Of a stretch of 64,000 bases of DNA, positions 56,116 to 64,000 are shown piece after piece. Position 1 is the stretch's first letter; each line of letters begins with the position of its first letter. The position numbers were made by a program, and so were the translations under genes. Source of the DNA: Ensifer adhaerens (lineage in GTDB: Bacteria; Pseudomonadota; Alphaproteobacteria; Rhizobiales; Rhizobiaceae); assembly GCF_002007205.1 (NCBI RefSeq), contig NZ_LAZS01000014.1, forward strand, positions 1-64,000. Reading direction: 5' to 3'. The notes beneath the pieces are model-generated. The model was not told the origin of the DNA, did not search any database, and saw only the letters and a program-made list of their open reading frames with translations.

Positions 56116-56214
56116 TGCATAATTCCTTCAAACGAAATCGTTTCGAGGAATTATGCAGAAAATCAAAGTGCTACAGCGACCTTTGCGCGTCTGTCTAGAC
56201 GCGCGGCGCCGTAG
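56116..56214. repeat. rhizobial intergenic palindromic element, copy 2
   Basis: Stem 1 runs from TGCATAATTCC (56116) to GGAATTATGCA (56157). Stem 2 runs from CTACAG (56171) to CGTAG (56214) with core hairpin GCGCGTCT-GTCT-AGACGCGC (56185-56204). It lies within the rocF-rocD transcript and resembles copy 1 at 19086-19187. Stem 2 is conserved between copies; stem 1 sequence is not. Confidence 0.8.
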
Positions 56215-56236
56215 AAGAAACACCGGAGGACGATAT

Positions 56237-57442
56237 ATGAACACGACGGCAGCCCTGATCGAAACCGAATACCGGCTCGGCGCCCATAACTACAAGCCGC
56301 TCGACGTGGTGCTTTCGCGCGGCGAAGGCGTCTATGTCTGGGACATGGAGGGCAACCGCTACCTCGATTGCCTCTCGGCCTACTCCGCAGTCAATCAGGG
56401 CCATTGCCACCCGAAGATCTTCAAGGCGATGATGGAACAGGCGCAGAAGCTGACGCTGACCTCCCGCGCCTTCCGCAACGACCAGCTGGCGCATTTCTAC
56501 GAGGAAATCGCCGCACTGACCGGCTCGCACAAAGTGCTGCCGATGAACTCGGGCGCGGAGGCTGTCGAGACTGCCGTCAAGGCGGTGCGCAAGTGGGGCT
56601 ACGAGGTCAAGGGCGTCGCCGAGAACAAGGCCGAGATCATCGTCTGCTCCAACAACTTCCATGGCCGCACCATGGGCATCGTCGGCTTCTCGACCGATCC
56701 GGACGCCCGCACCGGCTTCGGCCCGTTCGCGCCCGGGTTCCGGGTCGTACCCTTCGGTGACATCGACGCCTTCCGTGCGGCGATCAACGAAAACACCGTC
56801 GCCTTCCTGGTCGAGCCGATCCAGGGCGAAGCCGGCGTCATCGTCCCGCCGGTCGGCTACTTCACGACCGTTCGCGAGCTCTGCACCAAACATGGCATCA
56901 CGCTGATCCTCGACGAGATCCAGACCGGCCTTGGCCGCACCGGCAAGCTGCTTGCCGAAGAACACGAGGCGATCGAGGCCGACGTGACGCTGATCGGCAA
57001 GGCTCTATCAGGCGGCTTCTATCCGGTCTCGGCCGTGCTTTCGAATTCCGAAGTGCTCGGCGTGCTCAAGCCCGGCCAGCATGGCTCGACCTTCGGTGGC
57101 AACCCGCTCGCCTGCGCCATCGCCCGCGCGGCGCTGAAGGCGCTGACCGAGGAAGGCATGATCGAGAACTCGGCTAAGATGGGCGAGCGTTTCCAGAAGG
57201 GCCTCACCGACATCCGCTCCAACATCATCAAGGAAGTGCGCGGTCGCGGCCTGATGCTGGCGGTCGAACTGGTGCCGGAAGCCGGCGGCGCACGCAAGTA
57301 TTGCGAAGCGCTGAAGCAGCTCGGCATCCTTGCCAAGGACACCCACGGCGACACGATCCGCATCGCGCCGCCGCTCGTCATCACCGCCGAGCAGGTGGAT
57401 TGGGCGGTCGAACAGTTTGCTAAGGTTCTCGCCTCCGCCTGA
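56237..57442 (+). CDS. rocD: Ornithine aminotransferase
   Basis: PLP enzyme of 401 aa that converts ornithine plus 2-oxoglutarate to glutamate-5-semialdehyde and glutamate. The PLP lysine is Lys255 in [34 protein letters not shown] (about 105-123) and [15 protein letters not shown] (about 226-240) are typical of the OAT branch. Start at ATG 56237 with GGAGGA upstream; an upstream in-frame start at 56153 would run through the palindromic element. Placed right after arginase: a two-step arginine route under one regulator. Confidence 0.95.
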   Translation: MNTTAALIETEYRLGAHNYKPLDVVLSRGEGVYVWDMEGNRYLDCLSAYSAVNQGHCHPKIFKAMMEQAQKLTLTSRAFRNDQLAHFYEEIAALTGSHKVLPMNSGAEAVETAVKAVRKWGYEVKGVAENKAEIIVCSNNFHGRTMGIVGFSTDPDARTGFGPFAPGFRVVPFGDIDAFRAAINENTVAFLVEPIQGEAGVIVPPVGYFTTVRELCTKHGITLILDEIQTGLGRTGKLLAEEHEAIEADVTLIGKALSGGFYPVSAVLSNSEVLGVLKPGQHGSTFGGNPLACAIARAALKALTEEGMIENSAKMGERFQKGLTDIRSNIIKEVRGRGLMLAVELVPEAGGARKYCEALKQLGILAKDTHGDTIRIAPPLVITAEQVDWAVEQFAKVLASA

Positions 57443-57452
57443 TTTATCGTTT

Positions 57453-57477
57453 CCGCCCCGGGTCACTCTCGGGGCGG
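57453..57477 (+). terminator. hairpin after rocD
   Basis: CCGCCCCG and CGGGGCGG form an 8-bp GC stem with a 9-base loop, 10 bases after the rocD stop. No T-run follows. Confidence 0.5.
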
Positions 57478-57605
57478 ATCCTTCGTAAGCATTTGCAAAA
57501 GCAAGTCTTAACGAATCCCGGCCTATAGTGCCTTCCCAAAGCGCAAAGCGGTTCCTCCGCGCATGATGCAGCTGCGCCCCGCCGGATGTGATCGGCGGAT
57601 TGTAA

Positions 57606-57667
57606 AGATCTCTCCCGAACGGATCTTCGGCCGCGCCTCACGCGCCGGCAACCATGTGGAGAGATCT
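57606..57667 (+). other. structured leader of cheW
   Basis: AGATCTCTCC (57606-57615) is the exact inverse of GGAGAGATCT (57658-57667), enclosing 42 bases that are themselves rich in GCGC pairing. It lies about 58 bases before the cheW ATG, in its 282-base upstream gap. The right arm is well ahead of the ribosome site, so its role is unclear. Confidence 0.45.
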
Positions 57668-57724
57668 CGAGTTTGGCGGTGTCGCGCCCATAGGGCGTCG
57701 ACCGGAAAGCTGGAAGGAACTTCG

Positions 57725-58204
57725 ATGACAAGCACACTCAGGACGGCCGGGTTCGACGGCGAGACGCTGGAAATCATTGCGTTCCGCCTCCACGATCAGG
57801 AATTCTGCGTCAAGACGACGACGATCCGCGAAATCCGCGGCTGGGCGCCCTCGACGCCCATCCCGCATTCGCCGCCGGAAGTGATCGGCGTCATGAACCT
57901 GCGCGGCACGGTGATCCCGATCATCGACCTCGCCCACAAGCTCGGCATGAAATCGACGACCGCCAACGAGCGCAGCGCCATCGTCGTCGCCGAGGTGCAC
58001 AACATGGTCATCGGCCTCGTCGTCGACCGCGTCTCCGACATTCTCACGGTCCAGGGCAGCCAGGTGCAGCCGGTGCCGGAAGTGACGGCCTCCTTCGACA
58101 AGAGCTTCGCCGAAGGCATCATCGCCAATGAGACCGGCATGATCTGCTTCCTCAATCTTGCGCGCATGTTCAAGGAGCGCGAAGTCGAAGAACTCGCGGC
58201 CTGA
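57725..58204 (+). CDS. cheW: Chemotaxis coupling protein CheW
   Basis: Scaffold protein of 159 aa that links chemoreceptors to the CheA kinase. The single CheW (SH3-like) domain covers about residues 14-152: IIAFRLHDQEFCVKTTTIREI, PPEVIGVMNLRGTVIPIIDL and VVDRVSDILTV are diagnostic. Start at ATG 57725 with GGAAGGAAC upstream; the frame extends upstream to 57563 without support. It is alone and followed by a strong terminator, then a receptor gene. Thus it is an accessory CheW outside the main che operon. Confidence 0.94.
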   Translation: MTSTLRTAGFDGETLEIIAFRLHDQEFCVKTTTIREIRGWAPSTPIPHSPPEVIGVMNLRGTVIPIIDLAHKLGMKSTTANERSAIVVAEVHNMVIGLVVDRVSDILTVQGSQVQPVPEVTASFDKSFAEGIIANETGMICFLNLARMFKEREVEELAA

Positions 58205-58228
58205 CGCCAAGTACAAACGACCATTAAG

Positions 58229-58258
58229 GCCGCCCCACATGCGTGGGGCGGCTTTTTT
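58229..58258 (+). terminator. intrinsic terminator after cheW
   Basis: GCCGCCCCAC pairs with GTGGGGCGGC over 10 bp (loop ATGC) followed by TTTTTT. A textbook terminator. Confidence 0.92.
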
Positions 58259-58626
58259 ATTGGTTAAAAGCCCACTTGCCGAGCAATAATTTGGAAAAAC
58301 AGGAGTGACTAATTCAACTAAAATTGGGATCTATGAGTTTTTACAACTGAAATTTGATAGTTGCTATTTTAACACCCGCTTAATAATCCTACCACTAACC
58401 TAGATTGCATCAACACGGCGCCTTGGGCATGAAGCCCGGTAGTTCGAACTCCTTCACGAAGCACGAAAGCGCTGACCGGATTGGGCCAGCGCAGGACGAC
58501 CAGACATTATTCGGGATGCCGGTATTTGTCCTAGTCCGGGAGTTGCGCCGCTCTGGCCCCGCAAGCCCTGTCAAATGAGGCACGAAGCCCCGGCTTGAGC
58601 CAATCAAACGAGATCAGAGGGTTATT
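58259..58626. other. 368-base leader/promoter region of the chemoreceptor gene
   Basis: The first half (58261-58395) is clearly AT-rich compared with the rest of the window; the second half is GC-rich with some weak stems. It presumably carries the receptor promoter. I see no gene or known RNA in it; the small reverse open frame at 58410-58607 has no ribosome site. Confidence 0.5.
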
Positions 58627-60411
58627 ATGTTCGCTCTCGGAAAAATTGCAGACGCGAACCAGATCATCGCCGCGCTTTCGAAGTCGCAGGCCATCATCCA
58701 GTTCGACCTGACCGGCAATATCCTCACCGCCAATGAGAACTTCTGCGCCGCAATCGGCTACAGCCTCCAGGAAATCGTCGGCCAGCATCACCGCATGTTC
58801 TGCTCCGCCGATTACGCCCAGACGCAGGAGTACCGCGACTTCTGGGCCCGGCTCGGCCGCGGCGAATTCGATGCCAATGCCTACAAGCGCGTTGCCAAGG
58901 GCGGCCGCGAAATCTGGATCCAGGCGAGCTACAACCCAGTCTTTCGCAACGGCAAGCCTTACAAGGTGGTCAAGTTCGCCAGTGACATTACCGCCGCCAA
59001 GGCAAGGGCGACGGAAGATGCCGGCAAGCTCGACGCGATCTCCCGCTCGCAGGCGATGATCGAGTTCACGCCATCGGGCGAGATCCTGACCGCGAACGAA
59101 AATTTCTGCGCGGCCCTCGGCTACAGCCTCCAGGAAATCCAGGGCAAGCATCACAGCATGTTCTGCGAACCGAACTACGCGCTCACTGCCGAATATGCCG
59201 ACTTCTGGAAACGTCTGGCGGCCGGCGAATTCTTCTCCAACGAGTTCGTGCGCTACGGCAAGGGCGGCAAGGAGATCTGGATCCAGGCGGCCTATAACCC
59301 GATCCGCGATTTCAGCGGCAGGGTCTACAAGGTCGTCAAGTTCGCGACCGACGTCAGCGAGCGCATGAGCGCCATCAACAGCCTCGGTGCCGGCCTGAGG
59401 GCGCTCGCCGAGGGCGACCTGACGCGAAATCTCGACACGCCCTTCGTGCCGAGCATGGAAGCGGTGCGCATCGACTTCAACGGCGCGAGCGCCAAGCTGC
59501 GCGACGCGATGCGGACCGTCGGCGACAATGCCAGCGCGATCGCCTCCGGCGCCCGTGAAATCCGAGCCGCCGCCGACGACCTGTCGAAGCGCACGGAACA
59601 GCAGGCGGCCTCCGTGGAAGAGACCGCCGCAGCGCTCGACGAGATCACCACGACCGTATCGGACTCCAGCCGCCGCGCCGAGGAGGCCGGCGGCCTGGTC
59701 GCCAAGACCAAGACCGGCGCCGAACGCTCGGGCAAGGTGGTCAAGAGCGCCATCGACGCCATGGACCAGATCGAACAGTCGTCCCGCGAAATCTCCAACA
59801 TCATCGGCGTCATCGACGACATCGCCTTCCAGACCAACCTCCTGGCGCTGAACGCCGGTGTCGAGGCGGCGCGGGCGGGCGAAGCGGGCAAGGGCTTCGC
59901 CGTCGTCGCCCAGGAAGTGCGCGAACTGGCGCAACGCTCCGCCAGTGCCGCCAAGGATATCAAGGCGCTGATCGGCACATCGACCGAACACGTCAAGAAC
60001 GGCGTGTCGCTAGTCGGCCAGACCGGGGCGGCGCTCGAGGAAATCCTCGTCCAGGTCCAGGAAATCAACGCCAACGTCTCGGCGATCGTCGAAGCCGCAC
60101 GGGAACAATCGACAGGCCTCAAGGAGATCAACCAGGCGGTCAACTCGATGGACCAGGCGACCCAGCAGAACGCCGCCATGGTCGAGGAAAGCACGGCCGC
60201 AAGCCACGCCATGGCCCGCGAGGCGGAAGCCCTGCACGAACTGCTCCGCCAGTTCCGCTACGGCGAACAGGCCCAGCTCATCGACGCGGGCCGCCACCTT
60301 GACGATCGCACGCCGCCGTCACGCCTGCACACGACCGCCCGCGCCATGCGCAGCGGCCAACGAACGAGCCTTGCCGCGGCACCGGCCACGGACGGCTGGC
60401 AGAATTTCTGA
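58627..60411 (+). CDS. Soluble methyl-accepting chemotaxis protein with two PAS domains
   Basis: Cytoplasmic chemoreceptor of 594 aa with no membrane segment. Two PAS domains (about 10-120 and 130-243) are near-duplicates, each with an LTANENFCAAxGYSLQEI block and a GKxxKVVKFAxD ending. A HAMP-like linker (about 245-300) follows, then the methyl-accepting signalling domain with the hairpin tip FQTNLLALNAGVEAARAGEAG at about 400-420. The last residues, DGWQNF, resemble the W-x-x-F tail that binds CheR/CheB. AGAGGG precedes the ATG. It fits soluble rhizobial receptors of the McpY type; a FAD or haem in the PAS domains is possible. Confidence 0.92.
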   Translation: MFALGKIADANQIIAALSKSQAIIQFDLTGNILTANENFCAAIGYSLQEIVGQHHRMFCSADYAQTQEYRDFWARLGRGEFDANAYKRVAKGGREIWIQASYNPVFRNGKPYKVVKFASDITAAKARATEDAGKLDAISRSQAMIEFTPSGEILTANENFCAALGYSLQEIQGKHHSMFCEPNYALTAEYADFWKRLAAGEFFSNEFVRYGKGGKEIWIQAAYNPIRDFSGRVYKVVKFATDVSERMSAINSLGAGLRALAEGDLTRNLDTPFVPSMEAVRIDFNGASAKLRDAMRTVGDNASAIASGAREIRAAADDLSKRTEQQAASVEETAAALDEITTTVSDSSRRAEEAGGLVAKTKTGAERSGKVVKSAIDAMDQIEQSSREISNIIGVIDDIAFQTNLLALNAGVEAARAGEAGKGFAVVAQEVRELAQRSASAAKDIKALIGTSTEHVKNGVSLVGQTGAALEEILVQVQEINANVSAIVEAAREQSTGLKEINQAVNSMDQATQQNAAMVEESTAASHAMAREAEALHELLRQFRYGEQAQLIDAGRHLDDRTPPSRLHTTARAMRSGQRTSLAAAPATDGWQNF

Positions 60412-60443
60412 GCGCACATCCCTGCACCCCGCGCTCGGGAATG

Positions 60444-60484
60444 GGGAAGGCGGCGACCGGTAGCCGCCTTCCCTTAAATCTTTT
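60444..60484 (+). terminator. intrinsic terminator after the receptor gene
   Basis: GGGAAGGCGGC pairs with GCCGCCTTCCC over 11 bp with an 8-base loop, followed by TTAAATCTTTT. Confidence 0.82.
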
Positions 60485-60556
60485 CAGGGGAGTGCCGGCG
60501 CAAGAAAACGCGCTGCCGATGAGCGCGCGGAAGCTCTGGCTGATGAGGAAAGCAGA

Positions 60557-60790
60557 CTAGGCCGCTTCCGGACGTTTGATTTTTGCGGCCGCCTCCAGCA
60601 CCAGCGGCGTCAGCCCTTCGCCGCCCTTGTCGATATGCTCGAACAGTTTGCGCCGCATACGCGGCTCCCAGTATTTGTTGATATGGGCGGCGACGCCCTG
60701 CGCCGCCTCGCTCTCGGGCTGGCTCTTGAAGAAGGTGGCGATCTGGTTCGCCATATAGATCAGCTTGGCGTTGGTGTTGTCATGCGACAT
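60557..60790 (-). CDS. fdsD: Formate dehydrogenase delta subunit
   Basis: Small subunit of 77 aa of the NAD-linked soluble molybdenum formate dehydrogenase (FdsGBACD). The conserved block is LIYMANQIATFFKSQP, then AHINKYWEPRMRRKLFEHI. Start at ATG 60790 with GGAG nine bases upstream; it overlaps the fdhD end by 11 bases, so the two are coupled. It is last in the operon. The delta subunit is needed for assembly of the catalytic core. Confidence 0.9.
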   Translation of the reverse strand: MSHDNTNAKLIYMANQIATFFKSQPESEAAQGVAAHINKYWEPRMRRKLFEHIDKGGEGLTPLVLEAAAKIKRPEAA

Positions 60791-61619
60791 CGACGGCAGC
60801 TCCGGACTTGATGCGTTCGGCATGGGTGAAAATCTCGAATTCGTCGCCGCGCACCAGCGCGATCAGCGTCATGCCCGCGGCTTGCGCCGTGCGGATGGCA
60901 AGCGCCGTCGGCGCCGAAATGGCAATGATCACGGGGCTGCCGACGACAGCCGTCTTCTGCACCATTTCGACGGACACGCGGCTGGTGACGACGACGGCGC
61001 CGGCGCTTCCCCTGAAGCCGGCGCGCGCAGCGGCCCCCACCAGCTTGTCGAGCGCATTGTGACGGCCGACATCCTCGCGCACCGCGATCAGGCCGCGACC
61101 CGGCACGTAGAAGGCGGCGCCGTGCACGGCGCGCGTTTCGAAATGCAGCGGCTGCTGGCCGTTGAGCAGCGCCACGGCCGAGACCACGTCCTCTTCAGAA
61201 AGAGTCAGCTTCGAGCCGGAAACGTCCGGCGTCGGCCGTACCGCCTGCTCGATCGATTCGATGCCGCAGAGCCCACAGCCGACAGGGCCCGCCATGTGCC
61301 GCCGGCGCTGGCGCAGCATGTCGTTTTCTTCGTCCTGAAGCACGATCTGCAGGTCGATGCCGAGATTGCCTGCGATTGTTTCCGAGACGATCTCGACCGA
61401 TTCGATCTGGTCGGGATCGGTGATGATGCCCTCGGTCAGGCTGAAGCCGACGGCAAAATCCTCGAGATCACCGGGCGTCGCCATCATCACCGCATGGGTC
61501 GAGCCGCCATAAGAAAACGCAACCGGCGTTTCCTCCGGCACCGCGCGCGAGCCGTCCCGAAGCGCGCCGTTGCGGCGAGCCGTCTCGGGGACGGTCTTTG
61601 ATATCTTGAAGGTGGTCAT
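60780..61619 (-). CDS. fdhD: Formate dehydrogenase accessory sulphurtransferase FdhD
   Basis: Chaperone of 279 aa that delivers sulphur to the molybdenum cofactor of formate dehydrogenase. The active CxxC is in GPVGCGLCGIES (about 112-123), and FETRAVHGAAFY and EDVGRHNALDKLVG are conserved. In fds operons this gene is also named fdsC. Co-directional with fdsA, 269 bases downstream of it; the gap is filled by a dispersed palindrome. Start at ATG 61619. Confidence 0.94.
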   Translation of the reverse strand: MTTFKISKTVPETARRNGALRDGSRAVPEETPVAFSYGGSTHAVMMATPGDLEDFAVGFSLTEGIITDPDQIESVEIVSETIAGNLGIDLQIVLQDEENDMLRQRRRHMAGPVGCGLCGIESIEQAVRPTPDVSGSKLTLSEEDVVSAVALLNGQQPLHFETRAVHGAAFYVPGRGLIAVREDVGRHNALDKLVGAAARAGFRGSAGAVVVTSRVSVEMVQKTAVVGSPVIIAISAPTALAIRTAQAAGMTLIALVRGDEFEIFTHAERIKSGAAVDVA

Positions 61620-61666
61620 CGCGCCGCTAGGCGTTGGGCGCCCCCTCGCTGTGTTGAGAGTGGCTC

Positions 61667-61861
61667 ACCCCCCTCTGCCCTGCCGGGCATCTCCCCCACA
61701 AGGGGGGAGATCACGAGCGGGAACCGTCTGCGCTTATCACGTGCTCCAACATCGCGGAGATGATCTGGCGTCGAACGCAGGGCCAAACGAGACGCAAGCG
61801 GGCGAGCCCAGCGAATCTCCCCCCTTGTGGGGGAGATGGCCGGCAGGCCAGAGGGGGGTAA
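61667..61861. repeat. inverted pair of dispersed palindromes between fdsA and fdhD
   Basis: Unit A (61667-61712) reads CCCCCCTCTGCCCTGCCGGG then ATCTCCCCCACAAGGGGGGAGAT; unit B (61815-61861) is its near-exact inverse, ending in GGCCAGAGGGGGG. Each unit contains its own hairpin, and the pair could fold into one long stem. This is a repeat type dispersed in Rhizobiales intergenic DNA. It lies inside the fds transcript. Confidence 0.75.
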
Positions 61862-61888
61862 GCTCAAGGCACAAAACGCCATGGGACG

Positions 61889-64000
61889 TTACTCCGCCGC
61901 CTCCAGCTTGCCGGAAATCCGGCGCGACTGGCGGGCCTGCTCGTCATAGTCCACCTGCCAGTCCGACGGACCGTTGGACGGCATCACCTGCACCGCGGTC
62001 ACCTTGTATTCCGGGCAGTTGGTCGCCCAGTCGGAAAAGTCTGTCGTGATGACGTTCGCCTGCGTCGTCGGGTGATGGAAGGTGGTGTAGACGACGCCCG
62101 GCGCGACGCGATCGGTGATCAGCGAGCGAAGCGTCGTTTCGCCGGCGCGGCTCGCAAGCCGGATCCAGTCGCCGTCGCGGATGCCGCGCTGCTCGGCGTC
62201 GTGCGGATGGATCTCCAGCCTGTCTTCCGCATGCCAGACGACGTTGTCAGTGCGCCGCGTCTGGGCGCCGACATTGTACTGGCTGAGGATGCGGCCGGTG
62301 GTCAGCAACAGCGGGAAGCGCGGGCCGGTCCGTTCGTCGGTCGCGACATATTCGGTGCGGATGAACTTGCCCTTGCCGCGCACGAAGCCGTCGACATGCA
62401 TGATCGGCGAACCCTCGGGATGCTTCTCGTTGCAGGGCCACTGCACCGAGCCCATCTTGTCGAGATAGTCGTAGGACACGAGTGCGAAGCTCGGCGTCGT
62501 CGCGGCGATCTCGTCCATGATCTCGGAGGGGTGGCGGTAGTTCCAGTTGAGGCCCATGGCCTGGGCGAGTTTCTGCGTGACCTCCCAGTCGGCATAGCCG
62601 TTTTTCGGCGTCATCACCTTGCGCACCCGGTTGATGCGGCGCTCGGCATTGGTGAAGGTGCCGTCCTTTTCGAGGAACGTCGAGCCCGGCAGGAAGACAT
62701 GGGCATAGTTCGCGGTCTCGTTGAGGAAGAGGTCGTGCACGACGACGCATTCCATCGCGGCGAGGCCGGCAGCCACGTGCTTGGTATCCGGGTCGGACTG
62801 CAGGATGTCCTCGCCCTGGATATAGAGGGCCTTGAAGGTGCCGTCGACAGCGGCATCGAGCATGTTGGGGATGCGCAGGCCCGGCTCGTTGGAGATTTCG
62901 ACGCCCCAGAGCTTCTCGAAGGTTTCGCGCGTCGCGTCGTCGGAGATGTGGCGGTAGCCCGGCAGCTCGTGCGGGAACGAGCCCATGTCGCAGGAGCCCT
63001 GCACGTTGTTCTGGCCGCGCAACGGGTTCACGCCGACGCCCGGCCGGCCGATATTGCCGGTGACCATGGCGAGGTTGGCGATCGCCATGACGGTCGTCGA
63101 TCCCTGGCTGTGCTCGGTAACTCCGAGGCCATAATAGATCGCGCCGTTGCCGCCGGTGGCATAGAGCCTTGCGGCACCACGCACCAGATCTGCCGGCACG
63201 CCGGTATAGGCTTCGGTCGCCTCCGGGCTGTGATAGGGCTCGGCGACGAAGCTCGCCCAGTCCTCGTATTCCGACCAGTCGCAGCGCTCGCGGATGAAGG
63301 CTTCGTTGGCGAGCCCTTCGGTAACGATCACATGCGCGATCGAAGTCAGGATCGCGACATTGGTGCCGGGCTGCAGCGGCAGGTGATAGGCGGCCTCCAC
63401 ATGCGGCGAGCGCACGATGTCGGTGCGGCGCGGATCGATGACGATGAGCTTGGCGCCCTCGCGCAGGCGCTTCTTCAACCGCGAACCGAAGACCGGATGG
63501 CCGTCGGTCGGGTTGGCGCCGATAATGACGGCGACATCGGTGAATTCGACGCTGTCGAAGTTCTGCGTGCCGGCAGACGTGCCGAAGGCCTGGCCGAGGC
63601 CGTAGCCGGTCGGCGAGTGGCAGACGCGGGCGCAGGTGTCGACATTGTTGTTGCCGAAGCCGGCGCGCACCAGCTTCTGCACCAGATAGGTCTCTTCGTT
63701 GGTGCAGCGCGACGAGGTGATGCCGCCGACGGAATCGCGGCCGTACTGATACTGGATCCGCCGGAATTCCGAGGCCACATGCGCATAGGCCTCCTCCCAG
63801 GTGACCTCGCGCCAGGGATCGGAGATCTTCTCGCGGACCATCGGGTTGAGGATGCGGTCCTTGTGGTTGGAATAGCCATAGGCAAAGCGGCCCTTGACGC
63901 AGGAATGGCCGCGGTTCGCCTGGCCGTCCTTCCACGGCACCATGCGCACCAGTTCCTCACCGCGCATCTCCGCCTTGAACGAGCAGCCGACGCCGCAATA
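61889..64000 (-). CDS. fdsA: Formate dehydrogenase alpha subunit (5' end beyond window)
   Basis: Catalytic molybdenum subunit, C-terminal 703 residues visible of an expected 950-990; the N terminus (2Fe-2S and 4Fe-4S domains) lies beyond base 64000. The visible part opens at YCGVGCSF (last cluster region of the molybdopterin_oxidoreductase domain) and carries the molybdenum ligand Cys in VCHSPTGYG (about residue 126 of the visible part). The C-terminal molydop-binding domain (about 580-690) ends GKLEAAE. It is upstream of fdhD and fdsD in the FdsA-C-D order; fdsG and fdsB should lie just past the edge. Confidence 0.95.
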   Translation of the reverse strand, partial: YCGVGCSFKAEMRGEELVRMVPWKDGQANRGHSCVKGRFAYGYSNHKDRILNPMVREKISDPWREVTWEEAYAHVASEFRRIQYQYGRDSVGGITSSRCTNEETYLVQKLVRAGFGNNNVDTCARVCHSPTGYGLGQAFGTSAGTQNFDSVEFTDVAVIIGANPTDGHPVFGSRLKKRLREGAKLIVIDPRRTDIVRSPHVEAAYHLPLQPGTNVAILTSIAHVIVTEGLANEAFIRERCDWSEYEDWASFVAEPYHSPEATEAYTGVPADLVRGAARLYATGGNGAIYYGLGVTEHSQGSTTVMAIANLAMVTGNIGRPGVGVNPLRGQNNVQGSCDMGSFPHELPGYRHISDDATRETFEKLWGVEISNEPGLRIPNMLDAAVDGTFKALYIQGEDILQSDPDTKHVAAGLAAMECVVVHDLFLNETANYAHVFLPGSTFLEKDGTFTNAERRINRVRKVMTPKNGYADWEVTQKLAQAMGLNWNYRHPSEIMDEIAATTPSFALVSYDYLDKMGSVQWPCNEKHPEGSPIMHVDGFVRGKGKFIRTEYVATDERTGPRFPLLLTTGRILSQYNVGAQTRRTDNVVWHAEDRLEIHPHDAEQRGIRDGDWIRLASRAGETTLRSLITDRVAPGVVYTTFHHPTTQANVITTDFSDWATNCPEYKVTAVQVMPSNGPSDWQVDYDEQARQSRRISGKLEAAE

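Noticed and set aside
58365-58385. CtrA-like TTAAC...TAA sequence before the chemoreceptor gene
   Set aside because: As I read the bases at the line break, the TTAA-N7-TTAA spacing is not certain to be met; too weak to list as a site.

Overview
The window looks like a chromosomal segment of an alphaproteobacterium of the Rhizobiaceae, most like Sinorhizobium/Ensifer. Supporting signs are the high GC content with strong GC3 bias, an alpha-type HemA (5-aminolevulinate synthase), an Fds-type formate dehydrogenase, a soluble twin-PAS chemoreceptor with a C-terminal W-x-x-F tail, class III cyclase-TPR proteins, many LysR regulators, and rhizobial intergenic palindromic repeats. The genus is an inference from gene content and general gene order. 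I found no prophage, insertion sequence, CRISPR array, rRNA or plasmid replication gene. One tRNA-Arg (CCU) is present.

Layout. 0.1-7.5 kb: a divergent LysR regulator and a Liv-type ABC importer (binding protein, two ATPases, two permeases) ending in a GMC flavin oxidoreductase. 7.7-14.4 kb: single genes (Tim44-like membrane protein, LysR with a divergent DMT transporter, MFS exporter, aldehyde dehydrogenase, PPK2). 14.5-17.8 kb: an RpiR/SIS regulator, an MFS permease and an Asp/Glu/hydantoin racemase-family protein, tied together by five copies of a TGAAAC-N4-GTTTCA operator. 17.9-24.9 kb: exported ankyrin and YHS proteins, an adenylate cyclase-TPR protein, two exported DUF1254/DUF1214 proteins and an alpha/beta hydrolase. 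24.9-31.4 kb (minus strand): metH behind a perfect 20-bp palindrome, and a ROK kinase, UPF0303, AGE epimerase sugar operon.

31.7-38.1 kb: tRNA-Arg, GNAT, a LysR regulator divergent from an SDR-RidA pair, small membrane proteins (one of 53 aa with an EcfG/RpoE2-type promoter), VOC, META/MliC lipoprotein-like protein and dxr. 38.4-43.7 kb (minus): hemA with an upstream FNR/FixK box, and a three-subunit molybdenum hydroxylase (CoxSLM-like, form II active-site loop). 44.1-52.2 kb: glycine-zipper lipoprotein, MFS, and the tamA-tamB outer-membrane assembly pair. 52.4-57.4 kb: MerR, an APH(3')-like kinase, VOC, and an Lrp regulator divergent from arginase and ornithine aminotransferase. 57.7-60.4 kb: CheW and a chemoreceptor. 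60.5-64 kb (minus): fdsD, fdhD and the 3' part of fdsA, which runs off the right edge.

Most of the window is ordinary rhizobial core and accessory metabolism. The parts that most deserve a second look are the RpiR-controlled transporter/racemase-like operon, whose racemase homologue lacks both canonical catalytic cysteines; the ROK-UPF0303-AGE operon; the intrinsic APH(3') homologue; an SDR without its catalytic tyrosine; the uncharacterised form II molybdenum hydroxylase; and several recognisable operators (FNR box at hemA, SahR-like palindrome at metH, EcfG promoter before a 53-aa membrane protein).
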